DNA of 64,000 bases from positions 1-64,000 of the forward strand of contig JAOTRT010000011.1 in assembly GCA_030247725.1 (NCBI GenBank), given 5' to 3'. The stretch comes from Candidatus Nitricoxidireducens bremensis (GTDB taxonomy: Bacteria > Pseudomonadota > Gammaproteobacteria > Burkholderiales > Rhodocyclaceae). The stretch's first letter is position 1, and each line of letters opens with the position of its first letter. The position numbers and the translations under genes were made by a program. Positions 1-8,949 of the stretch are shown here, one piece after another. The notes below the pieces were generated by a model, which did no database searches, was not told the DNA's origin, and saw nothing but the letters and a program-made list of their open reading frames with translations.

Positions 1-56
1 TTGTTGTACCGGTCAAAGCCACCTGCCGAGAGCGTCAGTTGTTTCATCGTTTTCAT
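1..56 (-). CDS. IS5-family transposase, N-terminal 18 residues (cut by window edge)
   Basis: The minus-strand frame from the ATG at 56 reads MKTMKQLTLSAGGFDRYN. This resembles the N-terminus of IS5-family transposases, which commonly begin with MKQLTLAAxGFxRY. A second in-frame ATG at 47 is the alternative start. Only 18 codons are present, so the DDE catalytic domain and the intactness of the gene cannot be judged. It lies about 50 bases inside the terminal repeat, as expected for this family. Confidence 0.7.
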   Translation of the reverse strand, partial: MKTMKQLTLSAGGFDRYN

Positions 57-107
57 CCGTGTGTGCGAGGTCGTTCGTCTGACATGACTCCGATGAAATC
101 GTTCACA

Positions 108-124
108 CCTTATTCAGACCTTCC
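108..124 (-). repeat. IS5 terminal inverted repeat
   Basis: On the minus strand this is GGAAGGTCTGAATAAGG, the outer end of the insertion sequence. It directly abuts the TTAG target that supplies the TAG stop of the neighbouring small gene. Confidence 0.75.
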
Positions 125-277
125 CTAATCCGCGTCGGGCTCGCGCCGCGCGGCGGCCTTCTGCCGCGCCCGCGAAGCGCGCTTGTCCTTGCGCTGGTGG
201 ACGCCGCCCTTCCCGAGGATGGGTGCCACAGCCACCGGATTGCGCGCCTTCGGCCGCCGCAGCTTCGCGCGTTTCAT
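125..277 (-). CDS. small, highly basic 50-residue protein, unknown function
   Basis: The frame opens at the ATG of an ATGA overlap with the bioC stop and runs 50 codons. It begins MKRAKLRRPKARNPVAV and is crowded with Lys and Arg (RKDKRASRARQKAAARR near the C-terminus). Such short basic proteins recur in betaproteobacteria, but I cannot name a function; nucleic-acid or ribosome binding is only a guess from the charge. The start overlap suggests translational coupling to bioC. The TAG stop (127-125) lies inside the TTAG target of the IS5 element, so the insertion sits exactly at the end of the gene and leaves the product unchanged. Confidence 0.6.
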   Translation of the reverse strand: MKRAKLRRPKARNPVAVAPILGKGGVHQRKDKRASRARQKAAARREPDAD

Positions 278-1080
278 GGCTTGCCGAAGCGGACGATGGC
301 GCGGCCCTGCTCGTCGGTGCGCGGCGCCGCCTTCCAGGCATGGCCGTACACCACCTCGAAGGTGGCAGGCAGGCGGCCCTCCTCCCGTTGCGCAGACCAG
401 GTCCGCAGCACGCGCCGGGCGCCGCGGAAACCCATGGGCCCGAGCAGGCCGTCGCGCACGCCGAGCAGGCGCTGGTCCCGCAGCAGGCCGCGCGGACTGG
501 CGTAGGCGAAGCGCACCATCTCCATGTCCATCACCGGATCGGCGAAGCCGGCCGCGACGAGCATGTCGCCGATGTCGTGCATGTCGGGAAAGCTCCGCAG
601 CGTGGTGGCCCCTGCGGCGCGCAATTCCTTCAGGGTGTCCGGCCCCAGCACGGCAAACATCAGCAGGCCGCCGACGTCGAGGACGCGATGCAGCTCCCGG
701 AAGGCCGGCAGCGGATCGTCGAGCCAGTGCAGCATGAGGTTGGACCAGGCCAGGTCCAGAGCGCCAGCCGCCAAGGGCAGGCGGCGCACGTCGGCATTCA
801 CCAGCCGCGGCCCGCGTCCCCGCAGGCGTTGCAGCAGGGAACTGCGCTGGCGCACCGCCGCCAGCATGGGGCGGGCGAAATCCACGGCGAGGGGAAGCGC
901 AGTCGGGTAGCGCCGCTGCAGTTCGCGGATGCCGTCGCCGGTGGCGCAGCCGATGTCTGCAACGCGGCGCGGCGCGATCTTCACATAGTCGAGACGCTGC
1001 GCCATGCGCTGGCCGGTCTCCCGCGCCAGGACGGCGGCTTCGTCGTAGGTGGCGGCGGCGCGGGCGAAGTCACCCCGCAT
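274..1080 (-). CDS. bioC: malonyl-[acyl-carrier protein] O-methyltransferase BioC
   Basis: A 268-residue class I SAM-dependent methyltransferase. In biotin synthesis BioC methylates malonyl-ACP to disguise it as a fatty-acid primer for the pimeloyl moiety. SAM motif I is VADIGCATGDG near residue 40, followed by an acidic residue at the end of strand 2 (AVDFA) and a post-motif LAWSNLMLHW typical of BioC. It lies 7 bases downstream of bioB on the same strand, so the two probably form one transcript, which supports the biotin assignment over a generic methyltransferase. The ATG at 1080 gives a normal family length. The stop overlaps the next small gene. Confidence 0.88.
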   Translation of the reverse strand: MRGDFARAAATYDEAAVLARETGQRMAQRLDYVKIAPRRVADIGCATGDGIRELQRRYPTALPLAVDFARPMLAAVRQRSSLLQRLRGRGPRLVNADVRRLPLAAGALDLAWSNLMLHWLDDPLPAFRELHRVLDVGGLLMFAVLGPDTLKELRAAGATTLRSFPDMHDIGDMLVAAGFADPVMDMEMVRFAYASPRGLLRDQRLLGVRDGLLGPMGFRGARRVLRTWSAQREEGRLPATFEVVYGHAWKAAPRTDEQGRAIVRFGKP

Positions 1081-1087
1081 GGGAGAC

Positions 1088-2074
1088 TCAGACCGGATGC
1101 AGCCCGAGGCGGTCGAACAGGGCCTCGTCCCGCTCGGCTTCGGCGTTGCCGGTGGTCAGCAGCTTGTCGCCGTAGAAGATCGAATTGGCGCCGGCCAGGA
1201 AGCACAGGGCCTGCAGCTCGTCGCTCATCTCGTGGCGGCCGGCCGACAGGCGCACCAGGCTGCCGGGCATGGTGATGCGGGCGCAGGCGATGGTGCGCAC
1301 GAACTCGAAGGGATCGAGGGGCGGCGTATCCGCCATCGGCGTGCCGGGAATGGTCACCAGATGGTTGATCGGCACCGACTCCGGCGGCGGGTTCATGCGC
1401 GCCAGCTGGGCGATGAGGCCGGCGCGCACGCGGCGCGCCTCGCCCATGCCGATGATGCCGCCGCAGCAGATCTTCATGCCGGCGCCGCGGGCCTTCTCCA
1501 GCGTATCCATGCGGTCGCCGTAGGTGTGGGTGCTGACGATGGTGCCGTAGAAGTCCTCGGCGGTATCGAGATTGTGGTTGTAGAAGTCGAGGCCGGCTTC
1601 CTTGAGCTTCTCGGCCTGGCCTTCCTTGAGCAGGCCCAGGGTCACGCAGGTCTCCAAGCCGAGGGCCTTCACCGAGCGGATCATGTCCAGCACGTGGTCC
1701 AGGTCCCGGTCCTTGGGGCCGCGCCAGGCGGCGCCCATGCAGAAGCGCGTGGCGCCGCGGGCCTTGGCGGCCTTGGCGGCCTCGATCACCTGGTCCAGTT
1801 CCAGCAGGGATTCCCGCTCCAGCTTGGCCTCGTGGCGGGCCGACTGGGAGCAGTACTTGCAGTCCTCGGAGCAGCCGCCGGTCTTCACCGACAGCAGGGT
1901 GGAACGCTGCACGGCATTGGCGTCGTGGTGCTCCCGATGCACCCGCTGGGCGCGGAAGAGCAGGTCGTTGAAGGGCAGCGCGAAGAGGGCTTCAACCTCT
2001 TCCGTGGTCCAGTTGCGGGCGGCGGGCTGTTGTGCAGCCTTGCCGGCAACGTTCGTGGCAAGCGCGGTCGGCAT
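1088..2074 (-). CDS. bioB: biotin synthase BioB
   Basis: A radical SAM enzyme that inserts sulfur into dethiobiotin. The CxxxCxYC iron-sulfur motif is present ([13 protein letters not shown], about residue 65), with the downstream BioB signatures [13 protein letters not shown] and [12 protein letters not shown] and the C-terminal region [13 protein letters not shown]. The length (328 residues from the ATG at 2074) is normal. An in-frame GTG at 2083 would add three residues; neither start has a clear ribosome binding site. It is first in a bioB-bioC unit and divergent from comF, with about 55 bases between the two starts to hold both promoters. Confidence 0.95.
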   Translation of the reverse strand: MPTALATNVAGKAAQQPAARNWTTEEVEALFALPFNDLLFRAQRVHREHHDANAVQRSTLLSVKTGGCSEDCKYCSQSARHEAKLERESLLELDQVIEAAKAAKARGATRFCMGAAWRGPKDRDLDHVLDMIRSVKALGLETCVTLGLLKEGQAEKLKEAGLDFYNHNLDTAEDFYGTIVSTHTYGDRMDTLEKARGAGMKICCGGIIGMGEARRVRAGLIAQLARMNPPPESVPINHLVTIPGTPMADTPPLDPFEFVRTIACARITMPGSLVRLSAGRHEMSDELQALCFLAGANSIFYGDKLLTTGNAEAERDEALFDRLGLHPV

Positions 2075-2129
2075 GGGTAACACCGGTCGGTAGAATGGGA
2101 GGGGCGCATCATCCGGGAAGGAGCATGGG

Positions 2130-2822
2130 TTGTCAATTTCGACCGCAGTCCGTAGGGTTATTCACGCCCTGCTGCCGCAGGAGTGCCTGCTCTGCGGCGC
2201 CGACGCCGGCGACGCCCAGCTCTGCGCGGCCTGCGCCGGCGAACTGCCGGTCCTGCCCGAAGCCCGCTGCCCGGTCTGCGCCCTGCCGGCGCCGGGCGGC
2301 GGCCCCTGCGGGCAGTGCCTGAAATCTGCCCCGGCCTTCGACGCCACGCTGGCCCTCTGGCGCTACGACTTCCCGCTGGACAAGCTCGTGCAGGCCCTCA
2401 AGTACCGGCACCACCTGTCCATCGCCGGCTTCTTCGCGGAAGCCATGCTCGCCGGCCCGCATCCGGCGGGCGAGCTGATGATCCCCCTGCCCCTGTCGCC
2501 GCGCCGGCTGAAGGAACGGGGATTCAACCAGGCCGTGGAAATCGCCCGTCCCCTCGCCCGGACCGTCGGCATGCCCCTGGTCCTCGACGCCTGCCGCCGC
2601 GTCCTCGACACGGCGCCCCAGGCCAGCCTGCCCTGGAAGGAACGGCGGAAGAACGTCCGCCATGCCTTCGAATGCGGCATCGACCTGGACGGGCGTTCCG
2701 TCGTCGTCGTAGACGACGTCATGACGACTGGGGCGACACTGGAGGAGTTCGCGCGCACCCTCAAGCGGCACGGCGCCGCGAAGGTCCGCAACTGGGTCGT
2801 GGCGAGGGCGCTGCGTGACTGA
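2130..2822 (+). CDS. comF: ComF family protein (phosphoribosyltransferase-like)
   Basis: A 230-residue ComF/GntX-type protein. The N-terminus has two CxxC pairs ([24 protein letters not shown]) that probably bind zinc. The C-terminal half is a type I phosphoribosyltransferase fold with the PRPP loop [16 protein letters not shown]. ComF homologues act in competence and DNA uptake in some bacteria; the exact role elsewhere is unclear. The start is TTG at 2130, set by GGAAGGAG eight bases upstream; an ATG at 2125 is out of frame. The stop overlaps the start of the following gene by 8 bases. Confidence 0.88.
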   Translation: MSISTAVRRVIHALLPQECLLCGADAGDAQLCAACAGELPVLPEARCPVCALPAPGGGPCGQCLKSAPAFDATLALWRYDFPLDKLVQALKYRHHLSIAGFFAEAMLAGPHPAGELMIPLPLSPRRLKERGFNQAVEIARPLARTVGMPLVLDACRRVLDTAPQASLPWKERRKNVRHAFECGIDLDGRSVVVVDDVMTTGATLEEFARTLKRHGAAKVRNWVVARALRD

Positions 2823-4518
2823 TCCGGGCCGCTACGCCGAACGTTTCTCGCTGTGGATGCTGGGGGCGATGGCCTGCCTGCCCTTCCTGGTGCCGATCCA
2901 CATGGCCCCCATCAACACCTTCTTTCCCGAGTGGGCGGCCTTCATCCTCGGCCTGGCGGCGACGCCCCTGCTGTACGCCGGCGCCAGGCCCGTCCGCTAC
3001 CCGCGGGTCGCCCTGCTGCCCCTGCTGCTGGCGGCCGTCCTGCTGGCCCAGATGATAGGCGGGCGGCTCGTCTATGCGGAAGCCGGCCTGTCCGCCCTCC
3101 TCTACCTGCTGTGGGCCATGCTCCTGATGGCGGCGGCGACCACCCTGCGGGACCGGCTGGGCCTGGACGAAGTCGCCGACCATCTCGCCGCCTGGATCGT
3201 CGTCGGCGCCCTGATGAATGCGGTGGCGGCCCTCGCCGCCTACCAGGGCCTGCGCAGCCCGCTCCTCATGCCCCTGGACGGCCGCCAGGCCATCTACGGC
3301 AACCTGGCCCAGACCAACCAGTTCTGCCACCACCTCTGGCTGGGCATCGCCAGCGCCCTCTACCTGTCGGCCCGCGGCCGGCTGCCGGCCTGGGCCTGGG
3401 CCGCCGCCTGCGTCATCCTGGTCCCGGCGGCGGCCTTCTCCGGCTCCCGCGCCGGCATGCTCTACGCCGTCGCCGTCGCCGCCATCGCCTTCCATTGGCG
3501 CGGTCTCGGCAGTCCGCGCCGGGCCCTGGCCGTCGCCGTCGCCTACATCGCCTGCGCCAACCTGCTGCCCCTGCTCGCCGGCATGGCGCAAACCCCCGTC
3601 GACCGCATTGCCGCCGACGTGGCGGCGGGGGGCGGCATACGCCCTATCCTGTTCCGGATCGGCTGGGACATGTTCCTGCGCGCCCCCCTGCTGGGCCTGG
3701 GATTCGGCAGCTATCCGCGCGAAAGCTTCCGCTACGGTCTCGACCTGCCGGCCTGGAACGGCCACGGCGAACACGCCCACAACCTGCTGGCCCAGTTGTT
3801 GGGCGAAATGGGCATCCTCGCCACCGCCGGCCTCTGCCTGGCGCTGGCCTACTGGGGCCACGGCCTCGCCCGCCGCCGCGACGCGCCGGCCGCGGCCTGG
3901 CTGGCCGCCCTGGCCGCCGTGGCGCTGATCCATTCCATGGTGGAGTACCCCCTCTGGTACGCCCATTTCCTCGGTGTCTTCGCCGTGGTCCTCGCCCTGG
4001 GCGACGAGCGCACGCGCGGGCTCCGCCTCGGCAGGACGGCCATCGCCGCTCCCGTGGCCCTGGGCGCCGTGGTCGCCGGCCTGCTGCTGCAGGACTACCT
4101 GGAACTCCAGAAACTCAGCCGGCCGGTCGTCGCGCCGGCCCTCTCGCTGCCGGCCCGGCTGCAGGAACGCAGCGCCGCCATGCTCGAACTGCGCGGCAAC
4201 AGCCTGCTCAAGCCCTACGTGGATACGGCCTTCCTCGCCACGGCCATGCCGACCGCAGAGGCCCTGGAGGCGAAGGCGACCCTCTGCCGGCACAACCTGG
4301 GTTTCCGGCCGACGACGCCCGCCGTCTTCAACTGCGCCCTCATCTACGAACTGGCGGGACGGCACGAAGAGGCCGGTCAGCTCTGGCGGCAGGCCCGCCG
4401 GGCCTCGCCCGAACTGCTGCAGGAACACGTGGCGACACTGATGAAGGTTCTCGACCCGACCGAAGCGGAGCGCCTGCGTCCCTTCATCGGGAAGATGGGG
4501 ACGGAACCGCTACTTTAG
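2815..4518 (+). CDS. PglL/TfpO-type O-oligosaccharyltransferase (Wzy_C family membrane protein)
   Basis: A 567-residue polytopic inner-membrane protein. It starts at GTG overlapping comF, and about 12 hydrophobic segments are visible. The segment around residues 25-40 (PIHMAPINTFFPEWAAF) resembles the PglL_A signature, and the region around residues 290-330 (LGFGSYPRESFRY ... HAHNLLAQLLGEMGI) is the periplasmic Wzy_C loop with its His residues. PglL/TfpO enzymes transfer lipid-linked glycans to Ser or Thr of pilins; WaaL O-antigen ligases share the fold and are the main alternative. The gene ends tail to tail with the MSHA pilus operon, overlapping mshN by 9 bases, so pilin glycosylation is the natural inference. 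Confidence 0.75.
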   Translation: MTDPGRYAERFSLWMLGAMACLPFLVPIHMAPINTFFPEWAAFILGLAATPLLYAGARPVRYPRVALLPLLLAAVLLAQMIGGRLVYAEAGLSALLYLLWAMLLMAAATTLRDRLGLDEVADHLAAWIVVGALMNAVAALAAYQGLRSPLLMPLDGRQAIYGNLAQTNQFCHHLWLGIASALYLSARGRLPAWAWAAACVILVPAAAFSGSRAGMLYAVAVAAIAFHWRGLGSPRRALAVAVAYIACANLLPLLAGMAQTPVDRIAADVAAGGGIRPILFRIGWDMFLRAPLLGLGFGSYPRESFRYGLDLPAWNGHGEHAHNLLAQLLGEMGILATAGLCLALAYWGHGLARRRDAPAAAWLAALAAVALIHSMVEYPLWYAHFLGVFAVVLALGDERTRGLRLGRTAIAAPVALGAVVAGLLLQDYLELQKLSRPVVAPALSLPARLQERSAAMLELRGNSLLKPYVDTAFLATAMPTAEALEAKATLCRHNLGFRPTTPAVFNCALIYELAGRHEEAGQLWRQARRASPELLQEHVATLMKVLDPTEAERLRPFIGKMGTEPLL

Positions 4519-5739
4519 CTTCTGATCCACGGCCGCCGCCAGTTCGGGAGACAGGTTGCCCGTCTCCTTCGCCTTGAGGAAGGCCTCCCGCGCCTCCTGG
4601 GGCTTCTGGTCGGCGTCCAGCACCAGACCCAGGCCGTACCACCAGCGGGATTCCGCCGGCTTGAGGGCCAGGGCGGCGCGGTAGCGCTCGGCGGCCTCGC
4701 GCCCGCGCTTCTGCTTCTGCAGCAGCAAAGCCAGGAAGGCCTGGTAGTCGGCGTTCTGGTCCGCATGGCGGGCATGGCGCGCGAGGGTGTCCACCGCTTC
4801 GGGCAGCTTGCCCTGCTCCAGCTGCAGCCGGGCCAGGGCCATGGCCCAGGAGCTCTGGGCCGGATCGGCGGCCAGGCCCTCCTCCAGCAGATGGCGGGCC
4901 TCGTCCCATTGCTGCTGCTCCACCAGAAGGCTGAGCAGGGCCTGGCGGGCCGAGACGTGGTGGCTGTCGAGTTTCAGGGCGGCGCGCAGGCCGTCGACGG
5001 CTTCGGCCACCGCACCCCGCCGGACGGCCGCCATGGCCTTGCGGTAGGCGCTCTCGGCTGCCTCGCTCGTGGGGAGCGAGCGCGGACGCTTGTCGATGCT
5101 GACGGGCTCGGCCTCGGCAGCGGCGGCCGAACGGCCCGCCGCGGGAGACGAAGGAGCGGTGCCGGTCGCCTCGGCGGCCGGTTTGCCTTTTGGTACGGGA
5201 GCAGCCGGGGCCGGCCTGGACTTTTCCGCCGGCGGTTCCTGGCGCGGAACCGGGGCGCTCTTGGCGGCGCTCGCCTTCTGGGCCGGCGCAGCTGCCGCCT
5301 TGGCGGCAGGCGCCGCCGGCTCGACGGCCGCCACCGGCGGCGCAGGCGGCGGCAGTTCCAGCTTCGGCGGCTCGGGCAGGATGTCGGCAGCTTTCTGCTC
5401 GCCCGGGACTTCCGGCTTCTGCTCGGGCGCCGGTACAGCGGGCGGCGGTTCCACCGGCGCCGCGGGCAGCGCGACGGGCGGCGAGGGAACCGGCGGCGGC
5501 TGGATGGGCTTGGGCACCGGCACCGGAACGGGAGCCGCCGGCGCCGGGCTCAGCTCCGCGTACCAGTAGAAGGCGCCGGCCGCACCGGCGACGGCAACCA
5601 GGGCCAGCAGGGCGACGGGCCCCCAGGAACGGTCCGGTGGCGCCGGCAGCGCATGGATGGCGGGCGGCAGCCCGATGCGATCCACGGGCGGCGCGTGGCG
5701 CTCGTCCAGGTCGCGAAGCATCTTGTTGATGAGGCTCAT
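4510..5739 (-). CDS. mshN: MSHA biogenesis protein MshN (TPR protein)
   Basis: A 409-residue protein. It starts MSLINKMLRDLDERHAPP, the conserved MshN cytoplasmic tip. A single membrane segment follows at about residues 43-65, then a long Ala/Pro-rich linker to about residue 215, and a C-terminal TPR domain (repeats such as AVDGLRAALKLDSHHVSARQ). This topology puts the TPRs in the periplasm, where they would help assemble or stabilise the MSHA machinery. It is the last gene of the msh operon, 12 bases after mshM, and its 3' end overlaps the convergent oligosaccharyltransferase gene. Confidence 0.85.
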   Translation of the reverse strand: MSLINKMLRDLDERHAPPVDRIGLPPAIHALPAPPDRSWGPVALLALVAVAGAAGAFYWYAELSPAPAAPVPVPVPKPIQPPPVPSPPVALPAAPVEPPPAVPAPEQKPEVPGEQKAADILPEPPKLELPPPAPPVAAVEPAAPAAKAAAAPAQKASAAKSAPVPRQEPPAEKSRPAPAAPVPKGKPAAEATGTAPSSPAAGRSAAAAEAEPVSIDKRPRSLPTSEAAESAYRKAMAAVRRGAVAEAVDGLRAALKLDSHHVSARQALLSLLVEQQQWDEARHLLEEGLAADPAQSSWAMALARLQLEQGKLPEAVDTLARHARHADQNADYQAFLALLLQKQKRGREAAERYRAALALKPAESRWWYGLGLVLDADQKPQEAREAFLKAKETGNLSPELAAAVDQKLK

Positions 5740-5751
5740 CGGGATTCCACC

Positions 5752-6573
5752 CTAGAACCAGCCGCGGCGATAGGCGCTCTCGGTGTCCTGGCTGGCGCGG
5801 CGCACGTGCTGGTAGCCGACCCGTTCCGCCCCTTCGCCGAAGGCGGCGATCAGGGCCTTGTGGGCCAGCACGTTCACCAGCCGCGGCATGCCGTTGGAGT
5901 GGCGATACAGCGCCCAGCGGGCCGCGCGGGAAAACAGCGACGGTCCCCGATAACCGGCGATGCGCAGGCGGTGCTGCAGGTAGATCGCCAGCTCGTGGCG
6001 CTTCAGGCCCGGCATGCGGTAGTGGAAAGTGATGCGCTGGAGCACCTGGCGCGCCGCCTTTTCCGCCAGCAGCTCGTCCAGTTCGGGCTGGCCGAAGAGC
6101 ACGATCTGGATCAGCTTGCGCTTCTCCGTCTCCAGGTTGGACAGCAGCCGCAGGGTCTGCAGCGTCAGGGCGGGTATGGTCTGGGCCTCGTCGATGCACA
6201 GCACGGCCGTCTTGCCCGCCGCGGCGATCTCCAGCAGCCGGCGGTTGATGGCGCGCACCAGCATGGCGGCATCCTTGCCGTCCTCGGCGCCCAGCTCCGT
6301 CGCCACCTCCGCCAGCAGGGCGCGCGGCTCCAGCTGGGGATTCGGGATGTAGGCGGCCAGCCTATCCTCGCCGAGCAGGGACAGCAGCTTGCGGCACAGC
6401 AGGGTCTTGCCGGCACCCACCTCGCCGGTGATCTTGACGAAGCCCTCCCCGCTGTGGATCGCCAGCAGCAGGGTGTTGAGGGCCTCCTCGTGGGACGTCG
6501 CGTTGTAGGCGAACTGGGTGTCCGGCGTGATGCTGAACGGATACTCGTCGAGGCCGAAATAGGTCAGGTACAT
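5752..6573 (-). CDS. mshM: MSHA biogenesis ATPase MshM (ExeA/GspA-like)
   Basis: A 273-residue AAA ATPase of the ExeA/GspA/MshM group. It starts MYLTYFGLDEYPFSITPDT, a family hallmark. Walker A is GEVGAGKT (about residue 50), Walker B is AVLCIDEAQ, and the sensor region GMPRLVNVLAHKAL is present. In ExeA relatives the ATPase works with a peptidoglycan-binding partner to place the secretin in the cell wall. This protein ends after the AAA module and has no peptidoglycan-binding domain. It lies between mshL (secretin) and mshN with 12-base gaps, consistent with one transcript. Confidence 0.88.
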   Translation of the reverse strand: MYLTYFGLDEYPFSITPDTQFAYNATSHEEALNTLLLAIHSGEGFVKITGEVGAGKTLLCRKLLSLLGEDRLAAYIPNPQLEPRALLAEVATELGAEDGKDAAMLVRAINRRLLEIAAAGKTAVLCIDEAQTIPALTLQTLRLLSNLETEKRKLIQIVLFGQPELDELLAEKAARQVLQRITFHYRMPGLKRHELAIYLQHRLRIAGYRGPSLFSRAARWALYRHSNGMPRLVNVLAHKALIAAFGEGAERVGYQHVRRASQDTESAYRRGWF

Positions 6574-6585
6574 GGTGGCCCGATT

Positions 6586-8376
6586 CTACTTCCCGTCGGC
6601 GGCGAACTGGCGCGGATCGAGGCTGCGGATGCGCTCGCCGGCGGCGTCGATGTCGCGCACCCAGGTGCGGTCGTCCTGGATGATGGTCGGCTTGAGCAGG
6701 ATCACCAGTTCGCGCTTCGTCATGGTGTTGCCCTTCTGGCCGAACAGGGCGCTGGCGGCGCCGGCGCCGGAGGCGCCCGGCAGCTGGTTCACCATGCCGG
6801 ACTGCTCCTGGCGCATGAGGCCGCCGATGGCGATGATGTTGCCGTCCCGCGCACGCACGATGCTGTCGGTCTCGTTCACACTGCTGCTGGCCAGGGGCAG
6901 GCGGAACTGGCCGAGGGTGGTGCCGAGGTCGATCAGCTTCTCCTTCTCCTGCACCACGCTGACCGCCGGATGGACGTGGAGGATGATGTTGTCGTCCTGG
7001 TCGATCTGGGGCGTCACGTCGAGGGAAATGCCCGAGAAGTAGGGCTGCAGCGTCAGGCTCGGCGTGCTCACCGACCCCGACGAGGTGGCCGTCGTGGAGG
7101 TGGTGACGTTGGTGACGAACAGCTCGTCCGTACCCACCTTGAGCACCGCCTTCTGGTTGTTGAGGGTGGCGATGCGGGGGCTCGACAGCACCGACACGGA
7201 ACCCTGGGTCTCCAGGAAATTCAGCAGCGTGGCGAAATTCGCCGTCTGGAAGGCGAGGCCGAAGAAGCCCTTGCCGAGGGAGGCCGCCACCACGGAACCG
7301 AGGGCGCCGGGGGTGACGGTCGAGGTGGCCGCCGAGGCCGCCCCCTGGGTCGGCGTGCCGCCGGCGATGTCGATGGGCGTCGAACTGGCGGCGGCCATGG
7401 ACTGGGACGCGCCGGTGCCGCTGATGGTGCGCAGGGAAGTACTGGCGCCGGACACGCCGACGGCGACCCGGCTGTTGCCGCCGCTGCGGAAGGCCGCCCA
7501 GTTCACGCCCGACTGGAATTCCTGGCTCAGGGTCACGTCGATGATCTTCGCCTCCAGCATCACCTGCCGCTCGACGATGGTCTGGGTCGCCTTCAGGTAG
7601 TTCTCCACCGAACGGATTTCCTTCGGCAGGGCCTTGACGACGATGATGCCCGACTGGGCGTTGATGACCACGCTGCGCCCGTCCGCATCGCCGACGATGG
7701 CCCGCAGGGCCGTCGACATGCTGCCCCAGAAATCGTTGTCCGTCTGGGTCTGAACGCGGCTGGTGATGTTGCCCCCGCCGGTACTGGGAGACCCCGTACC
7801 GGTAGGCACCTGGGTCGCCGTGCCGGCCGGGGAGGCCGTGCCGCCGGTCGCCGTGCCGGCGCCGGCAATGGCGCTGGAGGTGACGCGCAGCTCGGTCGCG
7901 CCCTGGCGGCGCGAAGCCAGGTAGTTCAACTGGAACACCCGCGTCTGCAGCGTATTCGGCTGGATGGAGATGCGGTTGCCCTTGATGACGAAGTCGTAGC
8001 CGTAGAGCTCGCGGATCGCCTCCAGGGCCTCGATCACGGTGACATCCTTCAGCCGCACGGTGATCTGTCCGGTGATCTCGGGCGTCACCAGCATGTTGTA
8101 GCGGGTGCCCGTCACCAGGGCCATGAACACCTGGGCGGCGGGCGCATTCACGACGGAAAGATCGAAGCGCGGCTCGGTGTCGCCGCCCTTGGGCATCTCG
8201 ACCGTCAGGGGCGGCATCAGGGCCTTTTCGTCCACCTCCGCGCTGCGGCGCTCCGCGGCGGCCTGCTTGAGCTCGTCGCCGATGCGGTCGTAGATGGCGG
8301 CCGGCTTGATGTGGGTCGGCGTGCAGGCGGGCAGGACGCCGGCCGCCAGCGCAAGGGTCAGGGCGCGCCGGATCAC
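6586..8376 (-). CDS. mshL: MSHA secretin MshL (PilQ/GspD family)
   Basis: A 596-residue outer-membrane secretin through which the MSHA pilus leaves the cell. The N-terminus is a lipoprotein-type signal ending in LPAC (residues 15-18), so it is probably acylated. A secretin/TonB short N-terminal domain lies near residues 75-140 and N-type domains follow to about residue 260. The C-terminal secretin core contains VLSSPRIATLNNQKAVLKVG and the terminal VPxGG-like region (IIAIGGLMRQE). A Gly/Thr/Ser-rich insert sits near residues 175-205. It overlaps mshK by 4 bases (ATGA), so translation is coupled. Confidence 0.9.
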   Translation of the reverse strand: MIRRALTLALAAGVLPACTPTHIKPAAIYDRIGDELKQAAAERRSAEVDEKALMPPLTVEMPKGGDTEPRFDLSVVNAPAAQVFMALVTGTRYNMLVTPEITGQITVRLKDVTVIEALEAIRELYGYDFVIKGNRISIQPNTLQTRVFQLNYLASRRQGATELRVTSSAIAGAGTATGGTASPAGTATQVPTGTGSPSTGGGNITSRVQTQTDNDFWGSMSTALRAIVGDADGRSVVINAQSGIIVVKALPKEIRSVENYLKATQTIVERQVMLEAKIIDVTLSQEFQSGVNWAAFRSGGNSRVAVGVSGASTSLRTISGTGASQSMAAASSTPIDIAGGTPTQGAASAATSTVTPGALGSVVAASLGKGFFGLAFQTANFATLLNFLETQGSVSVLSSPRIATLNNQKAVLKVGTDELFVTNVTTSTTATSSGSVSTPSLTLQPYFSGISLDVTPQIDQDDNIILHVHPAVSVVQEKEKLIDLGTTLGQFRLPLASSSVNETDSIVRARDGNIIAIGGLMRQEQSGMVNQLPGASGAGAASALFGQKGNTMTKRELVILLKPTIIQDDRTWVRDIDAAGERIRSLDPRQFAADGK

Positions 8377-8774
8377 TTGGCCGCCCCCTTTCCGCTCTTG
8401 CCGCCGTCGGCGGGCTTGCCGGCCGCCGCCGTTCTTTCGATGCCGGGCGTCAAGGTCAGGACTTCCTGGCTGCCGTCGCTCCTGAGGGTCACCGCGGCAT
8501 CGGTGATCCGCACCACGCGGGCATCGCCCACACGGCCGCCGAGTTCCACGTATTCCCCGTTGATGACGGCCGCCGGCCGCGCCCCCTGGCGCTGGATGAT
8601 GGTCTGTACGCTCGCCGCCGGCACCGGCTCACCCTTCGCATCGGACAGGACCTCGATGGCCGCCGCCGGCGGCCGTGTCGGGTCCGGCAGCCCCTGGGCC
8701 TGGGCCACGGTCATCACCGCCAGCAGGGCCAGCCCGCAGGCGATGAACACGGCGGTATCCCCCTGGCGCTTCAT
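8373..8774 (-). CDS. mshK: MSHA biogenesis protein MshK (PilP-like)
   Basis: A 133-residue secreted protein. The signal peptide is MKRQGDTAVFIACGLALLAV...AQAQ, followed by LPDPTRPP and a small beta-rich domain (VINGEYVELGGRVGDARVVRI), as in MshK, the counterpart of PilP that links the secretin to the inner-membrane complex. The reading frame stays open far upstream, but that part is made of palindromic repeat DNA, so the ATG at 8774, just before the signal peptide, is chosen. A Lys/Gly-rich tail overlaps the start of mshL. The 354-base gap upstream is unusual for this operon and holds two hairpin elements. Confidence 0.75.
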   Translation of the reverse strand: MKRQGDTAVFIACGLALLAVMTVAQAQGLPDPTRPPAAAIEVLSDAKGEPVPAASVQTIIQRQGARPAAVINGEYVELGGRVGDARVVRITDAAVTLRSDGSQEVLTLTPGIERTAAAGKPADGGKSGKGAAK

Positions 8775-8837
8775 CTCAGCGACTCCATGACGCTGGGCGT
8801 CTGCCGCGACCCATGAAACGTGGGTGTTGCGGAGCGC

Positions 8838-8939
8838 GCCAAGGACGGCGGGCATCCGACTCCCTCCATGTCCTCCGGGCCGAAAGAGCACCGGCCCTCC
8901 TCCTTGACTTCCGGGAGTCGGATGCCCGCCATCCTTGGC
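8838..8939. repeat. hairpin element E1, 27-bp arms around a 48-base core
   Basis: Arms 8838-8864 and 8913-8939 are inverted repeats with a single mismatch out of 27. The core (8865-8912) holds a smaller hairpin (GGGCCG 8878-8883 with CGGCCC 8891-8896), a TCCATGTC motif on one side and CCTCCTT.ACTT on the other. The bases GGAGCGC lie directly outside the left arm (8831-8837). The same core and flank recur in E2 in opposite orientation although the arm sequences differ. On the minus strand the core carries a perfect Shine-Dalgarno-like AAGGAGGA tract. See E2. Confidence 0.8.
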
Positions 8940-8949
8940 TGGAGACGTC

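Larger units (their letters stand above)
1..124 (-). mobile_element. IS5-family insertion sequence, left part only (element runs off the window)
   Basis: The minus strand starts with GGAAGGTCTGAATAAGG at 124-108, which matches the usual IS5-group terminal inverted repeat (GGAAGGTGCGAATAAG-like). About 50 bases further in, a transposase reading frame opens. Just outside the repeat is TTAG on the minus strand (CTAA at 125-128), a legal YTAR target of IS5 elements. The other end is outside the window, so the target duplication cannot be confirmed. Confidence 0.8.

Noticed and set aside
2761..4428. A 555-codon open frame on the minus strand opposite the oligosaccharyltransferase
   Set aside because: Compositionally biased (Gln/Gly/Arg) and antisense to a membrane protein with proper helices.
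4765..8790. A 1341-codon open frame on the plus strand, opposite mshN-mshM-mshL
   Set aside because: It is antisense to three clear msh genes, rich in Gly/Arg/His and without any domain; a by-product of high GC content.
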